The translations under genes were made by a program, and so were the position numbers. From Candidatus Cryptobacteroides caccocaballi (lineage in GTDB: Bacteria; Bacteroidota; Bacteroidia; Bacteroidales; UBA932), in contig JAGHUQ010000014.1 of the NCBI GenBank assembly GCA_018064725.1, forward strand, positions 1-43,044: a DNA stretch of 43,044 nucleotides, read 5' to 3'. Within the stretch, counting starts at the first letter, position 1; each line of letters starts with the position of its first letter. The notes under the pieces are model-generated. The model was not told where the DNA came from and made no database searches. It saw only the letters and a list, made by a program, of their open reading frames with translations. This document shows positions 8,648-17,993 of the stretch, piece after piece.

Positions 8648-9823
8648 ATGAGGATCAAAGCATTCGCAATACCCATGCTGATAATGTCAGCAGTCATTCT
8701 TTGCGCCTCCAGCCGTCCACGGCGGAAGCACGAAGTTCCTCCTACGCCCATGGGAATCTACATCCATGCTCCGGAGGTACTACTTGACGAAAGTTTCATC
8801 CCTCGCAGTCCATATCACCTGTCCAAGGACACTATCACGATAAGAATCATCGGTGATGTCATGTTGCATAGCGCGCAGATAGACAAGGACTACGGAAGTT
8901 TCCTCTCTGGAATCGAAAACGACCTCAGATCCGCAGACCTGGCCATAGCCAACATGGAATTCGCCTTGGGAGGAGAGCCATATTCAGGTTTTCCCGCATT
9001 CTCGGCGCCTGATGAATACGCTGAATATGTACGAAGGACAGGAGTGGACGTATTCCTTACAGCAAACAACCACATACTCGACAAAGGGCCAAGAGGACTT
9101 AGAAGGACGCTCGGGGTGTACGAATCCATGGATGGGATCATGTTCACAGGTTCCGGAACGGACGAAATCAGTTATGAGGAACATAACCCTCTTATTCTCA
9201 GAGTCGACGGAATCAAGATTGGAATCGTGAACCCCACCTATGGCACCAACGCCGACCAGAGCGAAGGTTATCCCAAGGTATTCAACCTGGGTGACATGAG
9301 CGAGCCTTGTCAGGCTGTGCGAAGAGCCAGGGAAAAAGGTGCAGAAATAGTATTGGCACTTCCCCATTGGGGTAACGAATACGAGCTGACTCACAGCTGG
9401 TACCAGACCTATCAGGCACGCGACCTTGCGCAGGCTGGAGCAGACTGCATCATAGGCTCCCACCCTCACGTGGTTCAGGACATGACCAGAATAAGCGTCA
9501 CTGAGCAGGACGGGAACGAGAAATCCGTACCTGTCATTTTCTCCCTCGGAAACGCCGTATCCAACATGAGCGCAAGAAACACACAGGTCGAGCTCATGGC
9601 TACAGTACGCATAGTCAGGCACGGAAAAGGTAAGCTTGAGCTCATGGACCCTGAGTGGGACTGGCTTTGGTGCTCACGTCCCGGCAATCTGTGCAACAAC
9701 TACAAGACCATAAAGATCAAGGACTACCTTGAAAGGAGGAGCGAGTGGCTCAATCCGGCAGACTACGACAACATGGTGTCGAGCTGGAACAACGTAAGAA
9801 ATGAAACAGGAATAGATAGATGA
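8648..9823 (+). CDS. CapA-family protein (metallophosphatase-like)
   Basis: An exported protein of 391 residues. The start at ATG 8648 gives the signal-peptide-like MRIKAFAIPMLIMSAVILC; the longer ORF-track start at 8573 runs through the promoter. The body is the PGA_cap/CapA domain with IGDVMLH (about residue 70), ANNHILDKG, LPHWGNEY and IIGSHPHVVQD. These are the ligand-like residues of its calcineurin-like metallophosphatase fold. In Bacillus, CapA works in poly-gamma-glutamate capsule assembly, but in Bacteroidota single CapA-family proteins occur without CapB/CapC, as here. A capsule role is therefore not supported by context and an envelope hydrolase is the better guess. The stop overlaps the phoH start (ATGA). 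Confidence 0.85.
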   Translation: MRIKAFAIPMLIMSAVILCASSRPRRKHEVPPTPMGIYIHAPEVLLDESFIPRSPYHLSKDTITIRIIGDVMLHSAQIDKDYGSFLSGIENDLRSADLAIANMEFALGGEPYSGFPAFSAPDEYAEYVRRTGVDVFLTANNHILDKGPRGLRRTLGVYESMDGIMFTGSGTDEISYEEHNPLILRVDGIKIGIVNPTYGTNADQSEGYPKVFNLGDMSEPCQAVRRAREKGAEIVLALPHWGNEYELTHSWYQTYQARDLAQAGADCIIGSHPHVVQDMTRISVTEQDGNEKSVPVIFSLGNAVSNMSARNTQVELMATVRIVRHGKGKLELMDPEWDWLWCSRPGNLCNNYKTIKIKDYLERRSEWLNPADYDNMVSSWNNVRNETGIDR

Positions 9824-10761
9824 AGAAGACAATAACACTGGACGCGATAGATCCCGTGGAGATCTATGGAGCAGGCAACAGGATTCTGGAAGCCCTCTGC
9901 AGTTATTTTCCGAACCTCAAGGTGGTTGCCAGAGGCAACAACATACTCCTTGACGGGAAACAGACGGACATGGAGGAGTTCGAGGCTAAGATCGGGCGGC
10001 TCGTGGAACGTCGTCAGCACAAGATGAACCTGACGCCATACGACGTTGAAGACATCTTCGAAGAGGACATCCATGCACCGTCGCAGCTCAAGCTCAACGG
10101 AGAGTCCCCTATAGTCTTCGGAAATGACGGAAAACCGATCGCTGCACGTAACAAGACCCAGGAAGACATGGTCAAGGCATATTTCGACAATGACCTCATC
10201 TTCGCAATCGGTCCTGCCGGCACAGGAAAGACGTACATCGCAATCGCCCTTGCAGTGCGTGCACTGAAAAACCGGGAGATAAAGCGAATCATCCTTACAC
10301 GTCCCGCAGTAGAGGCCGGCGAGAGGCTGGGCTTTCTCCCAGGAGACCTGAAAGATAAGCTCGATCCATACCTGCAGCCGCTCTACGACGCTCTCGGAGA
10401 CATGATTCCGCCCAAGAAGCTACAGGATTTCATGGCTGAAGGAGTCATCCAGATCGCTCCGCTTGCCTACATGAGAGGAAGAACGCTCGACAAGGCATGC
10501 GTCATTCTCGATGAAGCTCAGAATACCAATCTCGGCCAGCTTAAGATGTTCCTCACCCGAATGGGCACAAACGCAAAGTTCATCGTCACAGGTGACGCGT
10601 CACAGATTGACCTCCCGAACAAGAACGATTCCGGACTGCTCAAGGGAATCGAACTTGTCAAGGACATCAAGGGGATTGCCACCATCAAATTCAGGAATGA
10701 GGACATCGTCCGTCACCCTCTCGTGACAAAGATCGTCAAGGCCTTCGATAAGGTACAATAG
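9820..10761 (+). CDS. phoH: PhoH family ATPase
   Basis: A 313-residue cytoplasmic P-loop protein. An N-terminal KH-like region (about 1-100) precedes the PhoH ATPase core, with Walker A IGPAGTGKTY (about residue 130), RPAVEAGERLGFLPGD, Walker B VILDEAQNTN and sensor VTGDASQIDLP. PhoH proteins are ATP-hydrolysing, SF1-helicase-related proteins linked to RNA metabolism; the exact substrate is unsettled. The length is normal for the long chromosomal form. The ATG overlaps the capA stop by 4 nt, implying translational coupling. It ends 11 nt before the stop of the convergent GH127 remnant, with no terminator hairpin between them. Confidence 0.93.
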   Translation: MKKTITLDAIDPVEIYGAGNRILEALCSYFPNLKVVARGNNILLDGKQTDMEEFEAKIGRLVERRQHKMNLTPYDVEDIFEEDIHAPSQLKLNGESPIVFGNDGKPIAARNKTQEDMVKAYFDNDLIFAIGPAGTGKTYIAIALAVRALKNREIKRIILTRPAVEAGERLGFLPGDLKDKLDPYLQPLYDALGDMIPPKKLQDFMAEGVIQIAPLAYMRGRTLDKACVILDEAQNTNLGQLKMFLTRMGTNAKFIVTGDASQIDLPNKNDSGLLKGIELVKDIKGIATIKFRNEDIVRHPLVTKIVKAFDKVQ

Positions 10762-10772
10762 ACGAAACGTAC

Positions 10773-11330
10773 CTATTTTTTGAGCCATACGGACATCTGT
10801 CCGTCTCCTCTGTTATCCCATACGCAGTACGGAACAGCCTTGAGAGTTCCGTCACTGAGCGTAACGACACCACCGAGAAGGCCAGCCTCATATGAAGGAG
10901 CAAACTCTGCTGTCTTGCTGATGAGGATCTCAGCCTTCTTTGCATCTTCAAGACTGTCATGGCCTGCTGCCTTGATGACTTTTCCGTTGTCTACCTCCTC
11001 GAAGCAATATACGATAGGGCCTCTCTCTATGGCCACAAGTCCTCTGTCAGCCTCCACCTTGTCACTGGCCACGATCTCGCGAACAGGCATAGGGAGATTG
11101 ATTTCCACGACATCACCGTCGTTCCACTTGCGTTCAATGCATGCATAGCCGTCAACGACATCATATGCGACCTTCTCACCGTTCACACTGACTGTGATTT
11201 CCTGGGCAGAGGAGTCGACATAAGAGTAGAGATCTCCTGGCACAGGCTTTCCCTGTGCCCACATAGGAATTCTTAGATTCATGGCAAAGGTAAGCGGCTT
11301 ATCAACTCTGACTATAGCATTTTTCGGGGC
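10773..11330 (-). pseudogene. 3' remnant of a GH127 (beta-L-arabinofuranosidase-type, DUF1680) glycosidase
   Basis: The listed ORF (10773-11282) starts at an internal Met. Homologous sequence continues upstream in frame for about 16 codons (AIVRVDKPLTFA before MNLRIPMWAQG) until a TGA at 11331-11333, beyond which further stops crowd the frame. The fragment matches only the C-terminal beta-sandwich of GH127 enzymes: LRIPxW, NDGDVVEINLPMPVR, IERGPIVYC, YCVWDNRG. Family members are typically 600 residues or more, with an N-terminal (alpha/alpha)6 catalytic barrel; here all of that is missing. No promoter box is seen. The fragment itself has no frameshift and still has sensible codon use, so the deletion may be recent. 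An alternative, an expressed orphan C-terminal domain, is unlikely without a start or signal peptide. Confidence 0.8.
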
Positions 11331-11385
11331 TCATACGAGTCACTACCCCATAATTAGTTATCTATTGACCTTGAATTGAAAGACA

Positions 11386-11419
11386 AAAAAAAGGACCGGC
11401 CTTCCAGCCGGTCCTTTTT
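11386..11419. terminator. Intrinsic terminator of the gyrA-TPR operon
   Basis: A 13-bp perfect stem (AAAAAGGACCGGC / GCCGGTCCTTTTT) with loop CTTCCA. On the minus strand it runs straight into eight T residues. It lies about 20 nt downstream of the TPR gene stop, between that gene and the GH127 remnant. Confidence 0.9.
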
Positions 11420-11436
11420 CATTATTACAGTATCGA

Positions 11437-12759
11437 TTAAAGACCATTCTTCACGATATCGCTGTACTTGTCATATGCAGCCTGATAGTCAGCACCCTTA
11501 TCGCGGAAACGATAGTAGATATTCTTGAGTGACTCAGCGATGAGGTTCACCTTGATATCAGGATCCTGGCAGATAGCGAAAGCCTTCTCGAATGGATCGA
11601 TAGCCTTGGTGAACTGCTCCTCGAACTGCTCTACGAGCTTCATGTACTTAGCGTCATTGAACTCGTTAGAAGCCTCCTCAGCGATTGCGATAGCCTTGTT
11701 GTAGTAAAGGATACCTACACCGATAAGACCGTTCTCATACTTAGGATCAACCTCATTTGACTTATAGTAAGCTGCGATAGCCTCATCCTCCTTACCAAGC
11801 TGTGAGTAGATGTTACCCTCAACATAGTAGAGAGATGGGTTGTTAGGCTCGTTCTGCTTAGCAACATTGATGAGAGAGAAGAGCTCGTCCTGGTTGTCAC
11901 CAGACTCGATGTAATGGTTGATGAGGCTTACGAGGATAGCCTGGCTGGTAGGGAAAGCCTGGAAACCTTCCTTAAGGATGGCAAGAGACTTGTCAGCGTC
12001 ACCCTCCTTCTTGTAGATCTCAGAAAGCTTAGCGAATACGTCACCGTCCTCGTTGTAGTACTTGTTCTGGTAGCACTGCTCGAAGAACTTCTGTGCGCGT
12101 GCCATGTCACCTGCATAGTAAGCAGTGAAGCCGGCATAGTAAACGCTCTCTGCATCGAAAGTAGAAAGAGGAGCGGTTGCAGAAGCCTCAGCAGCCTTCT
12201 CGAAGCATACGCTTGAAGCAGCGTAGTTACCGAGAGTATACTGAGAAAGACCCTCATCGGTGTACTTCTTCTGGATTGACTGGAGTCCATCCTTGATATC
12301 CTTGGTCTTGGTACCCTTAGGGTCAGCCTTGGCAGCAGAAGCATAAGCCTTGATAGCACCTGCAAGCGGATCGTTTACCACTGGCTTGGTAACCTCAATG
12401 ATAGCAAGTGAGCCCTGCTCATTGAAATAGAGGTTCTTCTCTGCGAATACCATCTTCTCATATGCAGCTGCATTGAGAACGACATTCTCAACTGAGCTTG
12501 GCTTCTCAGGGCCACCGAGGAGCTGGAAGTCAGTCTTGTTCATGCCGACCCATACATTGCCTGATGGAGCGCTGTATGCATCAACATAGCTCTTTGCCAA
12601 TGACAACCAGGTTGCAACCTTGGCTGCCTTCTTTGGGTTAGCTGCAGCAGCTTCAGCGGCCTCAAGAGCCTTCTTTGCAGCAGCTGGTGACTTGGTTGAC
12701 TGTGCATTAGCTGCCTGAATTGAGAGGACGAGTGCCAATGCGATGAAAATCTTTTTCAT
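11437..12759 (-). CDS. Secreted tetratricopeptide-repeat protein
   Basis: A 440-residue protein with an N-terminal signal peptide (MKKIFIALALVLSIQAANAQ). An Ala/Lys-rich segment is followed by several TPR units between about residues 160 and 400, for example AASSVCFEKAAEAS, DMARAQKFFEQCY and KEDEAIAAYYKSNEVDP. It should be periplasmic or outer-membrane associated and act as a protein-protein interaction scaffold; no catalytic motif is seen. Codon use is strongly biased (CTC, AAG, ACC), suggesting high expression. It starts 21 nt after the gyrA stop with no promoter box in between, so it is cotranscribed with gyrA, an arrangement I recall from other Bacteroidales. Its specific function is unknown. 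Confidence 0.88.
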   Translation of the reverse strand: MKKIFIALALVLSIQAANAQSTKSPAAAKKALEAAEAAAANPKKAAKVATWLSLAKSYVDAYSAPSGNVWVGMNKTDFQLLGGPEKPSSVENVVLNAAAYEKMVFAEKNLYFNEQGSLAIIEVTKPVVNDPLAGAIKAYASAAKADPKGTKTKDIKDGLQSIQKKYTDEGLSQYTLGNYAASSVCFEKAAEASATAPLSTFDAESVYYAGFTAYYAGDMARAQKFFEQCYQNKYYNEDGDVFAKLSEIYKKEGDADKSLAILKEGFQAFPTSQAILVSLINHYIESGDNQDELFSLINVAKQNEPNNPSLYYVEGNIYSQLGKEDEAIAAYYKSNEVDPKYENGLIGVGILYYNKAIAIAEEASNEFNDAKYMKLVEQFEEQFTKAIDPFEKAFAICQDPDIKVNLIAESLKNIYYRFRDKGADYQAAYDKYSDIVKNGL

Positions 12760-12780
12760 AATTCTATTAATTAAAGTTTG

Positions 12781-15345
12781 TTATTCCTGTGTGGTCTCTT
12801 CTGCTGCTGCTTCGCCTTCTCCTTCGGAGTTGTTATCCTCCTGTTTAGGAACGACTGTCACAGAAGCTATGAGGTCATTTTCCTTAATGTTGATGAGCTT
12901 GACTCCCTGAGTTGCTCGGCCTGCCTCCCTGATGTCTGATACCGACATCCTGATGGTAAGACCTGCACGGGTGATGATCATGAGATCGTTGTCCTCGGTA
13001 ACATTCTTGAGAGCGACAACCGAACCGGTCTTCTCAGTTATGTTAAGAGTCCTTACACCCTTACCTCCACGGCTGGTAAGCCTGTACTCATCGAAGCCTG
13101 TACGCTTTCCGAAACCGTGCTCACTGACTACGAGAGCAGTGTGGTCTGATGCATCCTCACGGTTAGGATTGAAGCATACTGCGCTTACTACTTCGTCGTC
13201 ATCGTCAATATTTATGCCACGAACGCCGGAAGCTGTTCTTCCGAGTGCTCTTGCATCCTCTTCATCGAAGCGGACACAGCGTCCGTTCCTGGCTGCGAGG
13301 AGTACCTGACTGTCACCGCTGGTGAGGATTGCATCAAGAAGTTCATCGCCCTCACGGATACCGATTGCGTTGATACCCTTGTTGCGGCTGCGCTTGTTCG
13401 AGTACTCGGTAAGGTTGGTCTTCTTGATGATACCGCGCTTGGTAGCAAGGAGGACATAATGGCTGTCCGTGTATGCAGGATCCTCGATGCTCTTGGCAGT
13501 GACGTAAGTCTTGATTATGTCGCCAGGCTCGATGCTGATGACATTCTGGACAGGACGGCCCTTCGAAGCACGTGTACCCTCCGGAATCTCATATACCTTA
13601 AGCCTGTAGCACTTACCGTTCTGGGTAAAGAACAGGAGGGTGCTGTGCATGTTGGCTACATAGATATGCTCGATGAAGTCCTCCTCACGGGTAGAACTTC
13701 CCTTCATGCCCTTACCGCCACGGCTCTGGGTCCTGTACTCGGCAAGAGATGTACGTTTGATATATCCGAGATGGGAGATGGTGATCACCACATCCTCGTC
13801 TGCGTAGAAGTCCTCTGGATTGAACTCGCCCTCGTCAGGAACGATTACCGTACGACGTGCATCGCCGTACTTCTCCTTCATTTCCTCGGTCTCTTCCTTG
13901 ATTACCTGCATCTGGCGCTCATAGCTTCCGAGAATCTCCTCGCAGTACTGGATGAACTTCTGGAGTTCATCGAATTCAGCCTGCAGCTTGTCCCTCTCGA
14001 GTCCGGTAAGCTGACGGAGACGCATCTCGACAATCGCGTTTGCCTGAATCTCGGAGAAACCGAACTTCTCGATGAGACCTGTCCTGGCTTCGTCCACAGA
14101 CTTGCTGGAACGGATGAGATTGATGATCTGGTCGATGATGTCGAGAGCCTTGAGAAGTCCCTCGAGTATATGTGCACGGGCTTTTGCCTTGTCGAGATCG
14201 AACTGAGTCCTGCGGAGGATAACCTCATGTCTGTGCTTCACGAAGTTCCTGATCATGTCCTTGAGATTCAAGGTACATGGACGGCCGTTCACGATAGCGA
14301 CATTATTGACGGAGAAGCTTGACTGAAGCGGGCTGAGCTTGAAGAGCTGATTGAGGATGACATTGGAATTGAAGCCCTTCTTCACCCTGATGCAGATTCT
14401 TACGCCCTTGCGGTTCGTGAAGTCCTGGATATCGGCGATACCCTCGATCTTCTTGTCCTCCACAAGGTCTGCCATCTTCTTGATCATCTCCTTCTTGTTG
14501 ACCATGTAAGGAACCTCGGTCACGACAATTGTATCGGTACCGTTGTCGGAAGTCTCTATGTCGGTCTTTGAGCGGATGACGATCCTTCCATGTCCGGTCT
14601 CGAATGCCTCGCGGATACCTGAATAACCCTGGATGATACCACCGGTAGGGAAATCAGGACCCTTGATGTGCTCCATGAGACCATCGACGTCGATGTCCGG
14701 ATTGTCGATGTAAGCACAGATGGCATCACAGCACTCGGTCAGGTTGTGAGGGGCCATGTTGGTAGCCATACCGACAGCGATTCCTGATGATCCGTTGATC
14801 AAAAGGAGGGGAACCTTGGTCGGAAGTACGGTAGGCTCCTCGAGACGCTCGTCGAAGTTCTTGACCATGTCCACGGTGTTCTTGTCGAGGTCGGCAAGGA
14901 CAGCATCGGAAATCTTCTCGAGCTTGGCCTCGGTATAACGCATTGCCGCAGCTGAATATCCATCCATGGAGCCGAAGTTACCCTGACCCTTGACGAGCGG
15001 ATAACGGAGGTTCCAATCCTGCGCCATACGTACCATGGTATCGTAGATACTTGAGTCACCATGCGGATGGTACTTACCCATGACCTCACCGACAATACCG
15101 GCAGACTTCATGGTAGGTACCGAATAATCGAGACCGAGCCTTTCCATACCGAAAAGGACTCGTCTCTGGACAGGCTTCATACCATCTCTGACATCAGGAA
15201 GTGCGCGGGCCACGATGACGGACATCGAATAGTCGATGTACGCGGTGCGCATCTGATGGTCGATCTCTACCTGTTCAATACGGCCGGTAGGGATTCCGGA
15301 GTATTCCTGCTCCATACCGTTTCCGTTGTTTTCTTCGTTCGCCAT
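12781..15345 (-). CDS. gyrA: DNA gyrase subunit A
   Basis: An 854-residue type IIA topoisomerase subunit that breaks and rejoins DNA and, with GyrB, introduces negative supercoils. The catalytic Tyr is in [11 protein letters not shown]. The winged-helix quinolone pocket reads [15 protein letters not shown], keeping Ser and Asp at the positions equivalent to E. coli Ser83 and Asp87, so this copy lacks the common quinolone-resistance changes there. The C-terminal beta-pinwheel (about 510-830) has repeats; its GyrA-box equivalent reads [11 protein letters not shown], and a similar SRGGKG occurs later. The acidic tail is typical. A promoter box lies at 15431-15438 with a leader of about 85 nt. 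ParC is less likely because of the GyrA box and length. Confidence 0.95.
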   Translation of the reverse strand: MANEENNGNGMEQEYSGIPTGRIEQVEIDHQMRTAYIDYSMSVIVARALPDVRDGMKPVQRRVLFGMERLGLDYSVPTMKSAGIVGEVMGKYHPHGDSSIYDTMVRMAQDWNLRYPLVKGQGNFGSMDGYSAAAMRYTEAKLEKISDAVLADLDKNTVDMVKNFDERLEEPTVLPTKVPLLLINGSSGIAVGMATNMAPHNLTECCDAICAYIDNPDIDVDGLMEHIKGPDFPTGGIIQGYSGIREAFETGHGRIVIRSKTDIETSDNGTDTIVVTEVPYMVNKKEMIKKMADLVEDKKIEGIADIQDFTNRKGVRICIRVKKGFNSNVILNQLFKLSPLQSSFSVNNVAIVNGRPCTLNLKDMIRNFVKHRHEVILRRTQFDLDKAKARAHILEGLLKALDIIDQIINLIRSSKSVDEARTGLIEKFGFSEIQANAIVEMRLRQLTGLERDKLQAEFDELQKFIQYCEEILGSYERQMQVIKEETEEMKEKYGDARRTVIVPDEGEFNPEDFYADEDVVITISHLGYIKRTSLAEYRTQSRGGKGMKGSSTREEDFIEHIYVANMHSTLLFFTQNGKCYRLKVYEIPEGTRASKGRPVQNVISIEPGDIIKTYVTAKSIEDPAYTDSHYVLLATKRGIIKKTNLTEYSNKRSRNKGINAIGIREGDELLDAILTSGDSQVLLAARNGRCVRFDEEDARALGRTASGVRGINIDDDDEVVSAVCFNPNREDASDHTALVVSEHGFGKRTGFDEYRLTSRGGKGVRTLNITEKTGSVVALKNVTEDNDLMIITRAGLTIRMSVSDIREAGRATQGVKLINIKENDLIASVTVVPKQEDNNSEGEGEAAAEETTQE

Positions 15346-15430
15346 AATCTATCTTGCAGTTTTCTTCAAATTTCTGTTTTATGGCCGTTTTTAGGCCGAA
15401 TTCGGGCAAAACGCAGTTTTACCTAGCTTG

Positions 15431-15438
15431 CAAAGATA
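15431..15438 (-). promoter_or_regulatory. -7 promoter box for gyrA
   Basis: On the minus strand this reads TATCTTTG, an exact TAnnTTTG match. The rest of the gap 15346-15477 holds the gyrA leader, which includes a GGCC-GTTTTTA-GGCC palindrome. On the plus strand it has only an imperfect box (TAAATTAG) before the Clp gene. Confidence 0.55.
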
Positions 15439-15477
15439 CTGATTTTTTGTGTAAATTAGCGGCGTAAAGGCAAAAAT

Positions 15478-17829
15478 ATGACCATAAAAATATCAGATAG
15501 TCTAAATATAATCATAAACTTCGCCAGAGAGGAAGCCATGAGGACGGGAAGTTACGGGATTGGACCGGATCATCTGCTTCTCGGACTCATACGACATGGC
15601 GAGAATGACGCCTGTGACGCACTGAAATCGTTGGAGGTCGACCTGCAGGAGCTCAAGCAGTTCATTGACGGCAGGATCTTCACCAACGAGCACATCCCAT
15701 ACTCCGAATTCGACAACATCAGCTTCTCCAGGTCAGCGCACAACATACTCAGCCTGACCGTCCTGGAAGCCACGCGCGCAAAATCCGAGGAAGCACAGCC
15801 GGTACACCTTCTCCTAGCCCTCGCCCGTGCTTCGGGAAGCTATGGACAGAGTTTCCTCAGAGATATCGGAGTCGACTACGGGCGTATTCTGGGCTTCCTC
15901 GAGAGAAGCGGAATGCTGAGAGCGCAGTCAAGCGGGCCTTCTCAGGAACACGGAGATGACGAGACTGACGGAGAGCAGGACCCACCTCAGCAGGAAACAA
16001 TATCCGACAACGCAGAAGACCCGCTCAAGGAATTCGGCTATGACATAACCAAAGCGGCAGAAGAAGGACGTCTCGACCCTGTCGTCGGCAGGGACGACGA
16101 GATAGCCAGGGTGATTCAGATTCTTGACAGAAGGAGAAAGAACAACCCGATGCTCATCGGAGAGCCAGGAGTGGGAAAGTCCGCCATCGTCGAAGGCATT
16201 GCCCTCAGGATTGCTGAAGGACGCATACCGGAAGCGCTGAGAGGGAAACGTCTGATTTCGCTTGACATAGCATCCGTCGTAGCTGGAACGCGCTACCGAG
16301 GAGACTTCGAGAAAAGGATCAAGAACATCATCAACCAGTTGAGCAATGATCCCGACATCATACTGTTCATAGACGAGTTCCACACCATGGTAGGAGCCGG
16401 AAGTGCGTCAGGAAGCCTTGACGCCGCAAACATGCTCAAGCCAGCTCTAGCACGCGGGGACATCCAGTGCATCGGAGCGACCACGATGGAGGAATTCAGA
16501 AAGATCATAGAGAAGGATGGAGCTCTCGACAGAAGGTTCCAGAAGGTGGTCGTCGAGCCGGCAGACATGGCCTATTCGGTGAAGATACTCCAGAAATTAA
16601 GCAAGAACTACGAAGCTCACCACGGAGTCGTATATACGGAAGAAGCCATCGAGGCCTGCGTGAAGCTTTCCGAAAGATATATCACTGACAGATGCCTGCC
16701 AGACAAGGCCATCGACGCGATGGACGAAGCCGGTTCCATGGTCAAGCTCCGCAAGTCACGCAACAAGAGAGCATCCGCCTCTGTAAGCGCAAACGACGTC
16801 GCCACCGTGATTTCTCAGATGTCCGGTATTCCTGTCGGCAGGATTGCGACCGGGGAGAGCGAAAGGCTTCTCAAGATGAAGGACAGGCTGAAGTCGCACA
16901 TAATTGGGCAAGACGAAGCCGTCGACACAGTCGTCACAGCCATCCAGCGTGGTCGTGCAGGAGTGAAGGACCCGAACAGGCCTATAGGAAGTTTCCTCTT
17001 CTTCGGCCCGACTGGTGTGGGAAAGACGAAGTTAGCCAAGCAGATAGCCGATTACATGTTCGATTCTGAAGACAGCATGGTAAGGATCGACATGAGCGAA
17101 TACATGGAAAAGTTCAATGTCTCAAGGCTTGTCGGCGCGCCTCCGGGTTATGTGGGTTTCGAAGAGGGAGGACAGCTGAGCGAACAGGTGAAGCGCAAGC
17201 CATACTGCGTGGTGCTGCTCGACGAGATAGAGAAAGCGCATCCGGACATATTCAATCTTCTGCTCCAGGTCCTGGACGAAGGAAGATTGACGGACAGCAA
17301 CGGAAGGACTGTGAACTTCAGGAACACGATAGTGATCATGACATCCAACGTCGGAAGCCGCGAACTCGAAGAATATGGAAAAGGTGTGGGATTCATCACG
17401 ACGGGCAGGAACATTGCCGCCGACAGGCAGGGCGTGCTTGCGAAAGCAGTCAAGAAAGCATTCCCTCCAGAGTTCATCAACAGAGTGGACGAACTCGTAT
17501 ATTTCAACTCTCTCTCGAAGGCCGATATCGCAAAGATAATCGACATTGAGCTGCGCGAGCTCAGGGAAAGAGTTTCCGAGGCAGGCTTCAAGATAAGCAT
17601 CACCCCGAGCGCAAAGAACTTCGTCGCCGATGCCGGATATGATCCGAACTACGGTGCCAGACCGCTCAAGAGAGCGATTCAGAAGTACATAGAGAACCCT
17701 GTGTCCGAATATATCATCGCCGACAGGATGTCATCGAAGATAACCAAGGGGAACCCAGGAGGTCTCCGGACGTTGAAGATTGTCTTATCAGAAAACAAAA
17801 GCGCCCTTGAACTCAAGGTCGAGGTCTGA
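15478..17829 (+). CDS. Clp protease ATP-binding subunit (ClpC-like core, no M domain)
   Basis: A 783-residue Hsp100 AAA+ unfoldase. Two Clp_N repeats occupy about residues 1-145, followed by an acidic linker. NBD1 (about 185-440) has Walker A GEPGVGKS and Walker [14 protein letters not shown]2 (about 480-770) has FGPTGVGKT and [14 protein letters not shown] ClpP-docking-type loop is present ([10 protein letters not shown]). Core sequences such as SGIPVGRI and [16 protein letters not shown] resemble ClpC. However, NBD1 runs from [17 protein letters not shown] directly into [10 protein letters not shown], with no room for the coiled-coil M/UVR domain that ClpC carries; in this respect it is ClpA-like. 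It should feed substrates to ClpP. No clpS or clpP lies nearby. A terminator follows at 17936-17974. Confidence 0.92.
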   Translation: MTIKISDSLNIIINFAREEAMRTGSYGIGPDHLLLGLIRHGENDACDALKSLEVDLQELKQFIDGRIFTNEHIPYSEFDNISFSRSAHNILSLTVLEATRAKSEEAQPVHLLLALARASGSYGQSFLRDIGVDYGRILGFLERSGMLRAQSSGPSQEHGDDETDGEQDPPQQETISDNAEDPLKEFGYDITKAAEEGRLDPVVGRDDEIARVIQILDRRRKNNPMLIGEPGVGKSAIVEGIALRIAEGRIPEALRGKRLISLDIASVVAGTRYRGDFEKRIKNIINQLSNDPDIILFIDEFHTMVGAGSASGSLDAANMLKPALARGDIQCIGATTMEEFRKIIEKDGALDRRFQKVVVEPADMAYSVKILQKLSKNYEAHHGVVYTEEAIEACVKLSERYITDRCLPDKAIDAMDEAGSMVKLRKSRNKRASASVSANDVATVISQMSGIPVGRIATGESERLLKMKDRLKSHIIGQDEAVDTVVTAIQRGRAGVKDPNRPIGSFLFFGPTGVGKTKLAKQIADYMFDSEDSMVRIDMSEYMEKFNVSRLVGAPPGYVGFEEGGQLSEQVKRKPYCVVLLDEIEKAHPDIFNLLLQVLDEGRLTDSNGRTVNFRNTIVIMTSNVGSRELEEYGKGVGFITTGRNIAADRQGVLAKAVKKAFPPEFINRVDELVYFNSLSKADIAKIIDIELRELRERVSEAGFKISITPSAKNFVADAGYDPNYGARPLKRAIQKYIENPVSEYIIADRMSSKITKGNPGGLRTLKIVLSENKSALELKVEV

Positions 17830-17907
17830 AATCATATCGACGAGGACATGGTAAGAATTCTCTGATTCGAAAAGGCTGCTGAGCTTGTTGAGATCTGTAG
17901 TATTCAT
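17788..17907 (-). CDS. Possible 39-residue small protein, antisense to the clp 3' end
   Basis: Not in the ORF track. An ATG at 17905-17907 opens a 39-codon frame (MNTTDLNKLSSLFESENSYH at the start) ending in TGA at 17788-17790. The last 42 nt run antisense over the end of the Clp gene. A TACTTTTG promoter box stands 21 nt upstream, and the leader (AAAAACAAGGAAACC) is A-rich, as Bacteroidota leaders often are. The predicted peptide is acidic and soluble, with no signal peptide. I do not recognise it. The protein may be unreal: the promoter could make a noncoding antisense RNA, or the box may be chance. Confidence 0.35.
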   Translation of the reverse strand: MNTTDLNKLSSLFESENSYHVLVDMISDLDLEFKGAFVF

Positions 17908-17928
17908 GGTTTCCTTGTTTTTATGATG

Positions 17929-17936
17929 CAAAAGTA
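17929..17936 (-). promoter_or_regulatory. Candidate -7 box for the small ORF
   Basis: On the minus strand this reads TACTTTTG, a TAnnTTTG match. It starts at the foot of the shared terminator hairpin and faces into the 3' end of the Clp gene. No -33 TTG is seen at the expected spacing. Confidence 0.4.
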
Positions 17937-17976
17937 AAGCGAGCTTGCACAAAACCATTGTACAAGCTCGCTTTTT
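17936..17976. terminator. Bidirectional terminator between the clp gene and the M48 gene
   Basis: A 12-bp perfect stem (AAAGCGAGCTTG / CAAGCTCGCTTT) encloses a 15-nt loop. It is followed by TTTTT on the plus strand and by a T-rich stretch on the minus strand, so it can serve both convergent genes. Confidence 0.8.
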
Positions 17977-17993
17977 ATGACTTTTTTCGAAAA

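Noticed and set aside
13459-14322. 287-codon plus-strand ORF inside gyrA
   Set aside because: Antisense shadow of gyrA produced by its codon bias; no promoter box, no domain.
12781-15345. Possible quinolone-resistance change in gyrA
   Set aside because: The key Ser and Asp of the quinolone pocket are both present, so no resistance allele is indicated.
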